64,000 nucleotides of DNA, taken from positions 32,031,501-32,095,500 of the forward strand of contig NC_092523.1 in NCBI RefSeq assembly GCF_037038585.1. The letters are read 5' to 3'. Under the pieces are notes generated by a model. That model did no database searches. It had not been told where the DNA came from and saw only the letters and a list, made by a program, of their open reading frames with translations. Shown here in pieces: positions 13,356-28,195 of this stretch (positions are counted from its first letter, which is position 1; the number at the start of each line of letters is the position of its first letter). The DNA is from Patagioenas fasciata. Its lineage: Eukaryota > Chordata > Aves > Columbiformes > Columbidae. A program made the translations under genes and the position numbers.

Positions 13356-16300
13356 AATAATATAATAGAGTGGATACATGTAGAATAACTTGTGCAGGTA
13401 AAATTTCCTCGCTGTGTTCATGAATATGTATTGAAATCTACCTGGAGAAGTAGTACAAATTGCCAGTTTACAAATACTTCAGATTTAGAATAATAGACAA
13501 TCCTTTTTCCAGCATCTCAGGGATTAGCATTTATTTGAAACAACAGTTGTGTCACTAAACTCAAATATAAAATAAAATTACTGTGTGACACATAATTTGT
13601 GATCACTCTAGAGACAAGAATATTGAATTAAGCAAAGATCACCTGTTACTTCAAATTCCACTTTCCATTTTGAATTCCCACGCTAAAAATACAAAAACAG
13701 CCATAGATTTGAAATAATTCTCCAGAGATCTATGAACAATCCAATTATTTTTCCTCCCTTTCCAATGAACATGCCTGTGAGAAGTATTTAGCAGTTCATT
13801 AGCAGATTTTTAATTATGGAAGGCAATATTTATGTAGAAAATTGAGTACTTCTGTGATAAAATTTTCTGTGAGACTTGGCTGAGGAATATACTGGCTCTG
13901 TCTAGGATCAAGGTAATTTTCTTCATAGTAGCCCATATGGTGCTATGTTTGTATTGATTATTGCCTACCACACAGGATGTGTTCTGATCATTCTGATCTC
14001 CATCAGGTTCTATTTGTGGGTTGAGGTTTATAAAGTGGTATTTAAAACAAAGGTATAATCCAGGGAATAGCTACAAAAATACTACTTCACAAGCAGTGTT
14101 CATGACTGAGCACAGTTCAATTAACTTGTTCTGAGCTCTGATGAAGATGCTGCATAAAAGGCAGTGGAAGATAATGTTGCCATCCTCGTGAGCCTGAGCT
14201 TTCATGCATTGGCAAGGAATATTGGCATGCGGTTAAAAGTATCAAAAAGAAAATGTTAATGCTGCAATAAAAAGAAAAGCTGCCTTTTATCAACTAATAG
14301 TGTTTCTACAGGTTTCAGACCACAACTTTGTTTTCCTATCCCAAAGAAACGTACATGAACATAAACATACACAAAGAGGCTCCAAAGCTAACTGTCTGCA
14401 TTTTACTAATGTTCCATGCCTAGTTCCGTACAAAGTACTGATTTTTACATGCAGTGTTTAACTTCCCTTTCATTTCCTTTGGTTTGCAAATTTGTACACA
14501 TAACTTAAGAAAGGCCTGCCTCCGTATTTCACTTGCCATAATCCATAGGAGCTGTCACAGAAAAAGGTGAAGGTGAATTGTGATTATTCCATTTCCTGGG
14601 CTGATCTTTCATTTCACCAGGAAATGACTAGGGCTTACACAACCTAACAAAAGACAGGTAATAACTGCTATTCCCATTCAAAAGGAATGTCATTTGTACA
14701 TTGTGAACCAAGTCACAAGGTTTACATTCATTTCCTTTGTTAGTAAAATGATTCATGCTACTCTTTTATTCTACTGGTATTTATATATTTTTCACACACT
14801 TAAATGCCCATAGTCTCTCTAATCAATGCAAATTAAAAACTGTTCTGCAAGCTGAGGCTTTAACAGCTCCCTGCCCTTGCCAGGCTGCAGAGGAGGCCAC
14901 ACCAGTGCCAGGGAGGCAGAAGAAAGGCAAGTGACCTTCCCAGCTGTGCACAGCTCTCATCCTTTAGGTTACCAAGTACCTAATGCAAAGGCAGCTTTCA
15001 AGCAATTTTCATTCTGGTGAGAGAAACAACTTAGTGCTTCATTTGTACAGATATGGATATTTATACAGACATAAATTATTTTTTCTAATTTGCCAGTGCA
15101 ATATGATCTCATTACATCTTTCTATGCTTGTTACTCACTTTGGGTAAATTTATAGTGAAGGAATGTCAAAAATACTTCATTTTATTCAGTAGCTTCTGAA
15201 GGACAGCAAGTAACATTAAATCAGTGGTATGCCATTCAGTTTTAAAGAATATGGGAACTGTGTAAAGTTAGTAAACATTGTGTTTAACAGAAGAATAAAA
15301 AAGAAATACACTTTTTCTCTCTTCAAACAAGCATCGTTTGTACCCTCTCTGTCTCATACTGCATATTCAACCCAGTTTCTTTTTATCAGAGATTGAGCAG
15401 TTTCCTCAAAGGTTCTTTTTGTTTTGGACAATAGTTTCATGGCTGCAGTTAATATTTTTATTTTTAAAATATGTTAAACAATGTATTGATAAAGAGCTCA
15501 ATTATTACAAAGATATCATGAACTCAACAGAAGTTCTAGAATTTGCTTAGAGATTTTTCACGAGCTGTTAGTTACCTGTCATTAAAAAAGTCCTGCAATT
15601 CTCTCAATGTCCTCCAGGTGTAGCATTTTCACAGTTCATAAGCAGTATCTGACCTTCACCACTGATATTCTATGCGCAAAACTACATATAGTTCAGGCTC
15701 AGTGCTAATTTACACCCAAAGAGTTCCAGTGACTTCAAAAAATTTGTACATGGTTTGAATCAACATGCAATCTGGCCCTACATCTATAAACAAACCACTA
15801 ATTTCAGGCCAGTTATGCTAGAGACAAATTTAACCAAAGCCTGTTTGTTTGGGGTCTTTTTTAACTTCAGAAAAATGACCTATCAAAGCAAAGCACATCA
15901 AAGTACATTCATAGCATTTATACCACACCTGTGAATATATTACTGGTTCTTTATTTTTAAAAGTAATACTATACTGGCTTTCCTAATAATTTGTTTAATA
16001 CTGGTTTGCAAATGTGCCGCATGTCCTGTCTGAGAACCTCAAAATTCTTCCTGTCTTTTCAGATCTTCATTATACAATATCTTAGGAGCCTGAGGAACAG
16101 AATAACCTGGTTTTACAGAGATAGGAAGTGAATTGTATAGGTTAAGGAACATATCTTTTTCTTGTATCTTCTAATTCCATGTGACTGAGTGTTTGGATAC
16201 CCAAAAGGGACCCCTATATACTCTTCTGTTCCAGTAAGAAAAGAGCAGTTTGCTAGATCAGACCTAATAGTACTAACATACACCTTTAAACATGCATCGT

Positions 16301-19300
16301 TTCCACTGGGGCAGGAGGGGAATGGAAGGATAATCCTCTATTTTTCCCATTGAAACCCTAGATGGGAAAATATAAGCCCTCTCACACATGTAAACTTATT
16401 TTTTCTTTATTAATTTCATGGTTCTCCATGGTGCAGAAACAACAGTTTGAAAACTGTGTGGTAACAAAAACTCAAGCAATATCATATGTACTTTTCTGAG
16501 GGCTAATAATGGCTTCAATTTTATCAGTTAGTAGCGATGGCAACTATTAAGAACAATTGAAAACCATTTTTTAACATTACCCAATATAATGGACTTCCAT
16601 TGAAAGGAATACATTACTTCTAGCCCATGAATACTCTGCACCAGACCTTGAGAGAATGTTTCCCTGATGTTTTGTGCTAAAATATAATTTCACAGGTGAG
16701 TTGACTTCTTGTCCACATGCTACCATTCTGATTTCTAAGTTTCCATGTTCAGTTTGAATCCTTTTTCAAATCATATCAACATTCACTGTTTGTACAGTCA
16801 GAATGATCCTTTTATGCCAGGAGATATCATGCGTAATTTTTGTATTTGTCCATGAATATAACAAAGGGCTGACAATCGTAACATAATCACTGACACGATG
16901 GAAGAAAGCTGGATCAGAACTGAAATTATGAAATATCCTTGGTGAAATTATCTATAAGTGTAATTCAGACTCATACAACAGAGACTAACCAGAGCCTGCC
17001 TGTGTGGCTCTGGAGAGTGATATTTAGGCATATATGTTCTGCCTTCCACACATATTTGACTGATCACATCAAACAACAATCATAATTTAATCCATGAGAA
17101 GGAAACATAGACTTACAAAAATTTTAATGAAGTAATTTTATTACTTTTCCATTTTAATATTATAGTTGTGTTATAGTTGTAATATTGTAGCACAAAACCA
17201 GATACTGTTCTGGGAGAGCCCAGTTAGAGTTTGTGCATTACTCTGTATAAACACAAGTACAGAAAGTTTTATGCTTTGAATAATTTGGTTTGGGTTTTGG
17301 TTGGTTGGTTGGTTGGTTTGGGAGGTTTTGTGTGTGTTTTGGTGTTGTTTTTCAAGTGGGGTGAAATCTGAGAAGCTTGACAAAGTTACTTTGGTCTAGG
17401 CATTATTTCGTCTTTCGAGAGATCCTTTAAAAAAAGAGTTAATTTCTACTATCAGAGATATGCACTCCTCAGTATGTCTCCTTTGCATTCTTCCTATGTT
17501 CATAGATAGAAGAGACAATTTACTGGAAAAGTGACCTCATGAAATAGGAATGAAATGTGATGTGTGCGTATCAGCTAAGTCACGGTGTTTTTAACAAAGG
17601 AGAATCACAATCACAATTCCTAAATTTAATATTACTATTCAGCTCATACAGCCAGAAGTGAGGTATTTCTCTAGAACAGAAAACGTATCATAATCTGACT
17701 CATAAGACTGGCACTACTGAGAATAATTCATCGCAGTAGTTTCCCCAAGAATCATAATTTTATTAACCTTGTGATTAAGAGATTTGTTTTTACCTACTAT
17801 GTTTGTCCTTCAGAGTGAGGAAGGTTTACTTCAATTCCAAGGATGTAATTGCAAGGATGAAAACAAGAAAAGGAGGGTAAAGAGGGAAGGAGGGAGACAC
17901 AACATTTTAATGAGCTGATGTACAGTTGTAGCTTTTCCTAAGCATAAAACTGTGACTTTGCTGAATAATTTCCTGTGACTTCTGAGCTAAAGGTAGAAAT
18001 GATAGAAATTAACTGGGAGGGCTTTCATGTTTTTATTCACACACTTTTGAATTGGGATTTGTGTGTGTGTGCAATTTTGACATTAATTTTGTAGATATTT
18101 TACCTCCTTCCCCTGGGGTCTGTTCTGTTATTGGTTGCAAAGGAAAACAAGTCAGCCAAAGTTTCTATTCTTTTAACATGAAAAATGGCCCTGTACTGTG
18201 CAGAAACTCTCTTGAGAGTAGAAAGTAGAGCTATCTGTGGAAAGAAAAAGGGCTGTGTTTCACACCAGTTTATCTGTTTACAGAAAGAGAGGGCAGCTAT
18301 TATAATGGTCAGAAAGCCATTCCCCATCAAGGAACAGTTGGTTCCCTAAACAAGATGCAGGCAGCTGGCGGTAATGGTCACTGTATAAAACAGAGTTCTG
18401 AAAATTCATCAACATAGACAAGCCAGTTTTGAAAAGCAGCAAAGAGTCTTTGTTAGCCAAAACACAGGATAAATAAAGCACAGATCTGTCCCGGTTGGAA
18501 AAGTATTGAGCACTGAAGTAAGCTAAATTTCAGAGTATACGTACGGATCCTGGTTTTTCTTCCAGGCTGAATCTTTCCTTACATGCTGGGCAATGCTGAT
18601 GTTGATTCTGGAGCTGATTCCCCAGACATTGAGGTCAGGCACTGTTTAGTTTACTGCAGCTCCTGTCTGGAAGCATACTTGCGTTTTCTTTCATTAAATT
18701 CAGAAAGCAAGTAGTGTGCATTATCTGAACTTGTGGTGTGACCACTTTTCACAGTAAAAAAAAAATACTAAGTTATCAGAACTTACAACAGATTAATTAC
18801 TATAAGAGAATTCACAACTGTAGTTGTTACATATCATAAATAATGTTATTGCCTGTTGTTCACAGCTAAGCCTGAAAATTAAACAGAAAATACACAATTT
18901 TCTCCAATTTTCAACTTTCTTTGTAACACTGCAGGCAAAGAATTTTACTGAAGGAAAGCACGACAAAAATATTCACTGAATTAATACAATTTCAGTTGTT
19001 TTTTAAAACATATGGAAATAAAAGTGTTAGCTCTGGTTTTCAAGTGCATTTGCACTGAACTATACAACATATATAGAAGTTCTATTCAACCAATCATATT
19101 TTGCTTTTAGTGACCATTTATTCTCATCATAATGTAAATATTCATGCTTTTAATGAAGTAATTTCATATGTGGAAGTATAACTGGCTTGAATATATTATG
19201 CTAATGAAAATATCAAGTGAAATATGATGGATATATGAAAGTGTGACTGGGTCAAGGAAGCAGTTAAATGTCTCTGAGTGGCACATGTTTCTAAACACAT

Positions 19301-22300
19301 TTGTTATACTATATCTAGACAAGTATAAAAAAAAAATTTTACTTAAACTGATACAGCTTCTGTTTTGAAACAGGATCCAGTGTTTTTCTTCAATGATTTC
19401 AGGCTTAATAAGCTATCTTTTTCTTAATGACCTTAGGAAACTCTACGAAAAACCAGCAGTTCCACATTATAACATCTCTGGTTTACTTAAAGCCTAAACA
19501 CTGTGCAGATAGCTGCAGTAATGGCCATCTCAGATGACCTACCAGTAACCCCTGCTTTGACCTGTAGGAATCACCCTCACTCTAGAGGGTAAAAAGTTAT
19601 TTTAATTATGGGGCTTACTGATTCATCTGTTTCAATTGAAAGCGTTTAGGTAAAAAATGTTTCCAACACTTGCCTGGATTTTACAGAGTTGCTCTGAAAA
19701 TCTCTTTATGACTCTAGAAAGAATCTTGATTACTCTTCCCCCAGAAGAAATAAAAAAAAGGGGGGGGGGGAGGGGCGGGCAAAAGAAATGTAATAATTCA
19801 AGCCATCTAACTTGAAAATGGACAAATTTGGAGCACAATGTATCTGGCCCTTAAGAGTTTGGCCTCAGGGGCTCAAAGGGACGAAATATTTATTAAACAT
19901 GTTTAAGAAAGCAGGACTTTCTCAAAGCATGCAGTAGAACATGCTGGTTCTATATGCCTGAATAGTCTATATGAAAACTGTAGATGGTCTATGAAATCCA
20001 GGTAAGAAAATAATTTGACCCATCATTAGAGAGAGTTATCAATTTTTATGTTGGAATACTTTGGAGAACAGAGCACAGTATAACCCTAGCAGAGACCGAG
20101 TTCTATTGCAGTATAGCAAACACATACTACTATCATGTCTTGTCAGTGCAAAATATATCTTTAGAGAATTATTTCTTACTCACTTAACTAAAATCTTGTA
20201 AAATACATATTAAAAAAAACCACTCGCCATGAGAAACAATGCCAATGAATCTTGTGTTACACTCGACATCTAACAAAAAAATATTTTTTGGAAAATTATT
20301 TTCCTTTCATGGCATTATTCATTCAGGCAATAGGAAGGAAGAAGCAGTTGAATATTGGGCATGCCAACAGTGCACAAGCACCTTTTTGTGTTTAACTGGT
20401 ATTTTCTGCTTGTCAGTTCTTGGAACTATGAGAAGCTTCACTTTATTTTTACCTATTAAAAACATTGGATCCTAGTCCTACTAGCAGTTCTAAATTTAGT
20501 CTGCTACTATGGAAGGAATTTATACATAGTTTTGATTTTTTGGCTATTGAACATGCTTAAAGAATGAGACATCAAACAGGGAACATAGCTCAGAGAATTA
20601 AAAAAAAAAAAAAAGTGATTATTTTGAAGTCAGAATCTCTTTCTCCTGGATGAACATCAACTGTCAATAATGTTGCTGAGTGGAGAGATGGGAATTAAGT
20701 ACCAAATACAAACTAAAAATTTTTACATAGGTATAAGAAGAAATAATCAGGGAAGCTATTTTTGCTTATCCAACTCAATCAGAGCATAAAAGTGCAATTT
20801 TTTTCACTATTCTTTATTTTTCCTAAACGTTAAATAACTATATACAATAGTTGTACAGTATTTTATGTAATTTCCTTTATACAGAGGGACATATTCTGCA
20901 TATCAAGGTTAAGGTATTTTTACGTGTTTAATCATCAGCATATAATACCTATGATATTTGGAATACACCCTACTGTTTAACAGCTGTGGGTGTCTCCCTT
21001 CCACAGTTTGAGTAATACCAGATATAATCTCTGATATCCATGGAAGTCTTCTGGTACTATAACTGATGAAACCAAAACCTCAAGCACTTCAGCATGCGTG
21101 GTGCCTATGTTACCTGCTCTCTTTAGCGTACGTAGAAGAGGTGGCAGGAGGCAGAAGCAGGGGTGCTGCATGGGAGGGAAGGTAAGGCAGAGGCTGTAAA
21201 ACTGCTGGTTTCTTGCAGCAGCTCTGTGCCTCTGCCACAAAAAGCTCATTTCAGTGCACCCTCGGACCCTGCTGAGTTTCATCCCAAGCAGCGGATGCTT
21301 CTTTGCTTCAAGGCCCTGTATACTACTCATCCTTCAAATGAAATACTTGGTTTGCTATTAATGAAAAAGTGGCATTTCCTGCTCATGTAGCACATCCTTT
21401 TAGCATGTGGTGAAGGCTTCTCATTCTTATATACTCCTATTTCTACAAAGGATTGCTGTATGCAAGACTATTACCTAACATGTACTTCTGCAGGAAGTGA
21501 ATTCCTTTTGCACCAAAAACATGATGGGTGACAAAAAACAGGACAATTAGTCGACCTCTTCCTTACTCCTTTCATGTCTATGAACAGTATAGATCGCTCT
21601 TTTTTTTTTTTTTTTTTTCTGTAGAAGGGGAATTAATGCAGCTTCTTCCTCTTCTGCCTGGTAACCTGTTTTCATGAAAATGTAAAGATCTTTTAAACCT
21701 CTGTCCCAGTGTCAAATTTGCTCTGCAAATTGATTTTTCTGTTTGAAAGATATTAAGGTCTTCCAATACACTCAATTGTATTTATCCACAAATGCATACC
21801 TTTATTATGCTTGCAGTAATTTACGTAGCAAAGCAGGCTGATGAACCAATTGGACAATATTTTAGGGTTTTTATGTTATCATATTATGTGGATATGTAAA
21901 TCTCATTGAAGTGCTACAAAGGAATCCCAAGGGGTTTTTTGCATGTGTAGTAAAGCAGCTGCCAAGAATAATCTAAAGTGAACGACCACAAAAACCACTA
22001 GTTAGAAATTAACAGTGTAAAGTTAAATAACTTAGTCCTTTGCCTTCAATACAAGAACATGGATGCTTATTCTATGTGGGCTGAAAAACTAAAACAAAAA
22101 ACTTACTGTATTGGGTCCTACATGTATCCCACAGATCCATAATCCGAATAACTGCCTATTTCCCTCTTCTCATAGCTTTTTCTTCTGTATTTTCCTTCAG
22201 ATGTTTGAGTGCTTACTCTACCAGCAAATATACCTCAGAAAATTCACCACTGAGCTTCATAACAACACGATAATGTAATCTAAGGTGATAACAATAACAA

Positions 22301-22674
22301 AGGTGATATTTAGGCACTTAGCATCATTTAAGCTCAGAACTACTGGAAAGCAAGTTTGAAAGTATGATGATAAGCTTTGAAATTCACAACCAATTATGTG
22401 TTTATAGTAATGTGAGAGTTTTCTGTGCTCACTCACCAGATGCTTTTAGCTGTGCCTACATAGCAAATTTTATCATTGAAAGTTAAATAAAAAATTTCAG
22501 TTTTTTACAAGGAAGGCAGATGATTTCCACTCTCAAAAACTGACATGGCTCTGTGAGGAACCAAAAGTATGTTACTGAATTGCAGAACTGAGTGAGGCGG
22601 ATATTAGTAGCATAATTTACACCTACACGTATTACTTATCAAATATACATATCTGATGTCTAACAGATAGAACA

Positions 22675-22694
22675 TGTGTGTGTGTGTGTGTGTG
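22675..22694. repeat. (TG)10 microsatellite
   Basis: Ten perfect TG units flanked by unique AT-rich sequence. Confidence 0.9.
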
Positions 22695-25600
22695 CAGATA
22701 TGTACGTTACAGTGGAAGGTAAATATCCGATTCTTTGGAGAAATTAGATGTTATGTAATTTCAAAGTATTTTGTAAAGAAATCAACATGTTTTATGCTTG
22801 CAAATACATTTCATGTATTTAGTATCTAGCTGTAGGAAATTTATAAGCAAAAAGCGATTATTGATCGAAAATTCTTTACTTAACTTTGAGGATTACTTTA
22901 AAAACTAAAAACTGGAGACAGAGTCCTGTACCACAGAAATAAACAGAAAAATATCAGTCTAATTTGGGTTAGAGCTTCAATCTGCTTTAGAGAAATTTGC
23001 ATATTTGAGGACACAAAGAGTATCTTTTGGACTGAAATATATGAACAGCTTAAAAGATGTAAGAAGCAGAAACTTTTTTTTTATAACACATCATCCAGAT
23101 ATGCACAAATTAAATATTTTATTTCAAAGTACATTTCAAAGTTCCCTAAATTCTACCATCTTGGTCATTTTGGAAGTTTGTTTTAAAGTTTAGGACAAAG
23201 TCAAAAGCAAATTCAGTAGATCTGGGGTCTATTTAGCTGCTTGCTGGAGTTTCATTGTAGGACAAATACGCTCCAGCTGCTTCTGTTCTGCTCTCTGTCT
23301 CCTCTCTGTTCCCAGAATGTGACTGAAGTGAGTAGCAGCATTTTAAATCTTTAACCTTTAGACAGTCCTAAAAGCATTCCACATCCTCCTGAACATCACA
23401 CAGGCCATTGTGGTGTTATAAGCACTGGACCCATAGCCACATCTGATTTCCAACATGCAAACCCTTACTTGGAGGCTTTGATAGACTGTTAGAAATGACA
23501 AGGAAAACAATATAAATGCTGCACATCGATTAGCAGATCATTATTAGCCCTTTGCACACTAAAAGCTGAAACCTCCTTGATCCTCGACTATAAAAAGCCT
23601 TCTGAAGCATTTTGAGTTTCTCTTTGATTCTTGTCCCAAGCTTTAATTTTCTCACAGTGCTGCAGCTCTGGGTTTCATTAGGGATATAATCTCAAATTCC
23701 TTTGTGCCTCTACTTGTTTGGAAGTGTTACTTCCACTCTCATCTATACATACTTCTCCATCTGTGTCAAAAGTTAACTTATGATATCAAAATGCTTCAAA
23801 CAATGCCTGTTAATGAGCATTGTTTATTTTTTGCATCTGATACAATTTGGTTTTCTCATTCCCCTGTAATATGAAAAACTCTTATCATCTATCTCAAAAC
23901 AATTGGTTCATTATCATATTATTCTCAATTTCTTGCCAAGTATGTATATTTTGCTGCATTTTCAGCTAAGTCGTTTCTTACTGGAAGGTTATCTTCAACT
24001 AAATATTATTATTGATTTATGTTGAAAGTGAACTCCCTCTGTGCAACCAAAACCAGGAAGACTCGTACCTCGAAATGTGCACCTATTACTCCAAAATAAA
24101 TCAGTATGAATAAATACTTTCCAAAAACGTCTGATTTGTGAACTGTTATTTAGCCATTTCTTATAACCATGTGATAAGCACATAATAACACTCCTGTATA
24201 TTAAGGGAAAGTCAAAAAACGGGTAAACACCAGAAACTCAATTTTTTAAAACTACTTGATATTACCAAAAAAATTATTATGCAAATCCTTTGTTTTTGTT
24301 TGGCTTCTGCTCATCAAAACATCTGTATGTCTATTAACTGACAGATTTCTGGAAGTTTGATTTCTGACTCGTTCTACTACTTATCGCCTCATCTAATTCT
24401 ACATGTTAATTAAAATACACATTCTTTCTAGTGGTAGGAAGTACTAAGCATCTTCCCAAGATCTTGCAAGAGTCAGGGCAATAGCAAGGACAGGTAAAGG
24501 CCATTTTGATGGCAAATTAGATTTTAAATGCCGAAGAAGAGAAGAATTTATAAAGATCAGAATGAAGAGATGAGAAAATCAAAACATAATTTGAATGATA
24601 ATAATTAAACTATTGCTTGTTTGAGATAACTGCGCTATGGATCTAATAAATTGTTTTGGTGAAATTTAGCCTTTGAAACTTTTTTTACTTTATAGTAAAA
24701 AAGATTCTTGAATTATTTGACTGCAAAGCTCCGTAACTGGTTAAAATGTACTGGTTGCTGTGATCAAGACCGAGCATATGTAATATTAAAATAAATGAAT
24801 TCTTTCTATAGCCTACTGGTGTCATAAAACTGTCATCTGAGGTATTGCTCACAATAGGTTTGAATTTGAAGCTACTTTATATCTCTTGTCAGACTTTCAT
24901 TTGTCTTTCTCGGGATGAACTGCTTGAGGAAGATTTCAGCTACAACAGCACAGCCTTTTCTGAGGATGAGATTTTGGCCCTTATCAGTCTTAAAAATTCT
25001 TGCACTGAGAAGTTCTGTGCTCATATCTTCAAAAGCAGAAATCTAAAAATCGTTTAGGCAGTGACCCTGATGTGAGATGCACTATTTTTTGTCTCTGAAA
25101 AGTACACTTCATAGCAGCTGAATTATAAGCCTTTCAAAGACTTCTCTTTGCTCATAGTAAGTCAAGGTTTCCCTGATTCCATCTGTACCGAGCATACTGT
25201 TGTCCAAAGATGGAAGGATGAAATAGGACTTCTTTATGATTGCTCCAGATAATTGCTAAATTACGTGACACAGGACCCTGAAGCTGAAACCAAAACGTCG
25301 GTTTCTCCTATCCTCAAGTACCTTCCAGCTGGCTCCCACACAGTGCAAAAGAAGAGGAAACTGAATGCAGAGGAGTGACAAGTGTGGAGAGGCAGGCTGG
25401 AAGTTTGAGAGCATTTGCGGAAAGCAAAAATAGAGAAAGGAATTGCAGAGCTGCAGAAAGGGCTATAGAAGACACAAATACCTGGAGCTCAGAAAAATGC
25501 AGAGGAGCCAATGTGCTGGGAAAGATGCATACAGAGAAGGATCGTGGGGAAAAACTAATTTATTCCAGAAATTATTATAAGGTGCAAACTAGAAGAGGTG

Positions 25601-25834
25601 AGATTCAGGAAAAGAGAGAGCATTGATGAAGCTGAACCCACTCATGTTTTACATGATGCAGTTACACACCTAATGAGACGTCTCAATGAGGTTTGTAAAA
25701 TTAGTGAGAGATTGCAAATAAAGTTAGTGAGCACTGCAATTGTGTACAAATTGCTTTCAAAAATTAGGTATTCATAAGAGATCATTCTTCATGTCTCAGT
25801 TTTGGTACTCAAAAATGGACACAGAATATTTGGC

Positions 25835-26609
25835 TGTCACAGAGGCACCCCAGAAATCAGTCTAGGCAAGCGATACGCTCCAAACAGATTTAATCCTAGC
25901 CAGAACTGTTTACCTAAGAAACCAGTTAGAAACAGGGTTTATCCAAAATTATTCAGCACTCTGGCAACATTTCATAAACTGCAGGTTTGATACACCAGTT
26001 GAGGCTATTACTACCATATGGCCACATAAGAATAACAGGGACCCACAGCTTCGTGCACACACAAAATGAAGAGGTCTCTCTCACTCAAGGGTACCCAGAA
26101 GAAACAATCGCTTGCCTGGGGTGGGCAAGGGCTCACTCAAGGATATATCCAGAAGAAAGCCAGTCACCAAGTAGAAGGTGAGGGCACTCAACCCACAAAA
26201 GTCTCCTTAGATGGTGTCCCTGACCAGAGGGGACAGCTGTCTTCACAGACCCACTGCCTTGAGGAGACCAGTCCAAAGGGGCCTTTAGCGGGGGCCTCAT
26301 TTTACAGCCTAATCGGATCTGGCGGTGGGCATCACGTGCATGATCCAGGAGCTTCCCAGCTACTCTGGGCCTGGGCACCTCCTTAGTTGAGGACCCTGAC
26401 TATTGACCAAGGGTCCCACCCCTCCTGGCCACAAAGTCGAGGGTAGGTGAATATGGTGAGTCATCCTGTCCCAGTGGCTGTGTCAGCACCTTGGCACTAC
26501 CCTAGGTGTGTAATGAGAACACACACTGTGGGGCACAAAAGGTGTTAAAGAGCCATCAACTGTCCTACTGAAGGCTCAGGATCTCATGGGGGGGAGTGCA
26601 ACTGCCACA
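25835..26609 (-). mobile_element. solo LTR of an avian ERV family
   Basis: A 775-bp block that starts TGTCAC and ends GCCACA on the plus strand, so it is TG...CA in both orientations. It is flanked by TTGGC on both sides (25830-25834 and 26610-26614), a 5-bp target-site duplication. Its first about 160 bp align with the sequence at 63,845-64,000. In the minus orientation the better-preserved second copy has a TATA box then AATAAA then the LTR end, so the element reads on the minus strand. No internal retroviral coding sequence lies beside it, so recombination between LTRs has probably removed the body. Open frames inside it are not considered genes. Confidence 0.8.
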
Positions 26610-28127
26610 TTGGCCTTCATCTCTTTGCACTTGCATTCCATAGCTGCAAAAACGGCAGACTGATAATACGCTCTCAAAGGGATAATAAAGGTAGGCTTAG
26701 GACCAGCAATTAGCTGGTATGATAATAGAATCAGAGAAATTCCCAGGAAAATGAACGAATAATTCTGCAGTCAAGATTTTGGATGATGTAACATAAACAA
26801 GGCCTGAGGCTAAACCACATAGTGAACAGAATAAAAAGAGATGTTAGATAACTATTATTCACTCCATAAGTTAGAGGTCTCCTGGGAGAAAAACTGTATG
26901 TGATTGTGTAATTAAAGATCATATCATAATACATATGCACGAGAGGATGAAATAAGGTTGAGCAGGAAATGTTCATTACTGTCTGTCCTTCTTTTCTGAC
27001 TATTTCAAATATCCTGTTAGAATAAAGAATCATTTACAAGTTTTGCATAAGGATAGCAAAGCGAAATAATTTTTAAAATTTATTTAAAATAATGTTAGCA
27101 TTTTAAGGAAAAACTGTTTAGTTCTGGAGTTAAATAGACAAAATAATATTATTCCACCAAAAAAAAATAAATTCAGAACACTTAGGTATGACTGAAGTCA
27201 CCTGCCACTGCTTCATTCACATTGCAATAATGTGGTGCATGTGTTTCTCCATGATGTTTGATGAATCGAAAAACACAGCAGACTGTAAGTTACTGGAAAG
27301 TCTGCACCTCACCTGTATTCTTAGACAAAATTCCATCAAATCCTCATTATCCTCCATGTTTCCCTACAATTTTTTCTTTTATGTTCTCAGTCCATCCAAT
27401 GGCATCCAGAGAAACTTTCTCACCTTATTCTTGGCTTTGAAGTAACTTTGCCAGTGTCATCTTTATCATGAATATCAGAATACACACAGAGAAGTCTGGA
27501 ATAAACTTTTTTTTTTTTTTTTCAGTCTGTAAGCATCACTTGGTTAGTGGCACTGAAGGAGGTCTTGAGCCAAGACAGACACAGTATAAACAAATGCTGA
27601 AAATCCAACTACTGTTAGCTGACTGATGTCAAGAAAACATACATGTTGCACCTTGCTGTGCAAAACTAAATTAAAACATTCTTTCACTAAAATCTTCCTA
27701 AGTGGAACATTCCTGTTCCTTGAGATTTGCTTTTTATTAAAACTACACATTTGATATTTCTGTTAGAAGAAATAACGTTTTAAAAATGTTGTTGTTGTAC
27801 TTTATTACACTTATTTACTGTTTTCCTACATGGATAACATGTGGGTTGTATTGATAGCTCTCAGACCACTTTAGAAACTACAGAAGTTCCACTTTCTGTT
27901 ATTTTCCAATCCTGAATTTTGTGTTATTTTCAAATACTGTGTTTTCTCCGGTCTTTAAATCTGGAATATCTTTCTTATTATTTTTTTTCTCAACTTCAGT
28001 AATTCAGAAAATATTCCAAAATGTTCCTGATCAAAAGTATTTAACAGAATATTTTATAAGTTTTTTTATGAACATAATCTTGAAAATGGTTAATTAATAG
28101 TCTAATAGAAATAGAAGAAAGAGAAAT

Positions 28128-28195
28128 GAAATAGAAATAGAAATAGAAATAGAAATAGAAATAGAAATAGAAATAATAGAAATAGAAATAGAAAT
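28128..28195. repeat. (AAATAG)n hexanucleotide microsatellite
   Basis: About ten copies of GAAATA with one break near 28,173. Degenerate copies extend back to about 28,104. Confidence 0.93.

Larger units (their letters stand above)
11312..25829. other. intergenic sequence, no gene recognised
   Basis: AT-rich and without confident exons. It holds the (TG)10 repeat, a T-run at about 21,599-21,620, a (TTGG)n stretch near 17,295-17,320, a G-rich run at about 19,758-19,780 and possible old repeat wording at 13,275. The 150-codon plus frame at 12,284-12,736 has low-complexity composition and no recognisable domain. A 70-codon acidic frame at 24,845-25,057 is unassigned. Confidence 0.55.

Noticed and set aside
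26066..26386. 106-codon frame at 26,066 and its antisense partner
   Set aside because: Both lie inside the solo LTR, which does not encode proteins in this kind of element.
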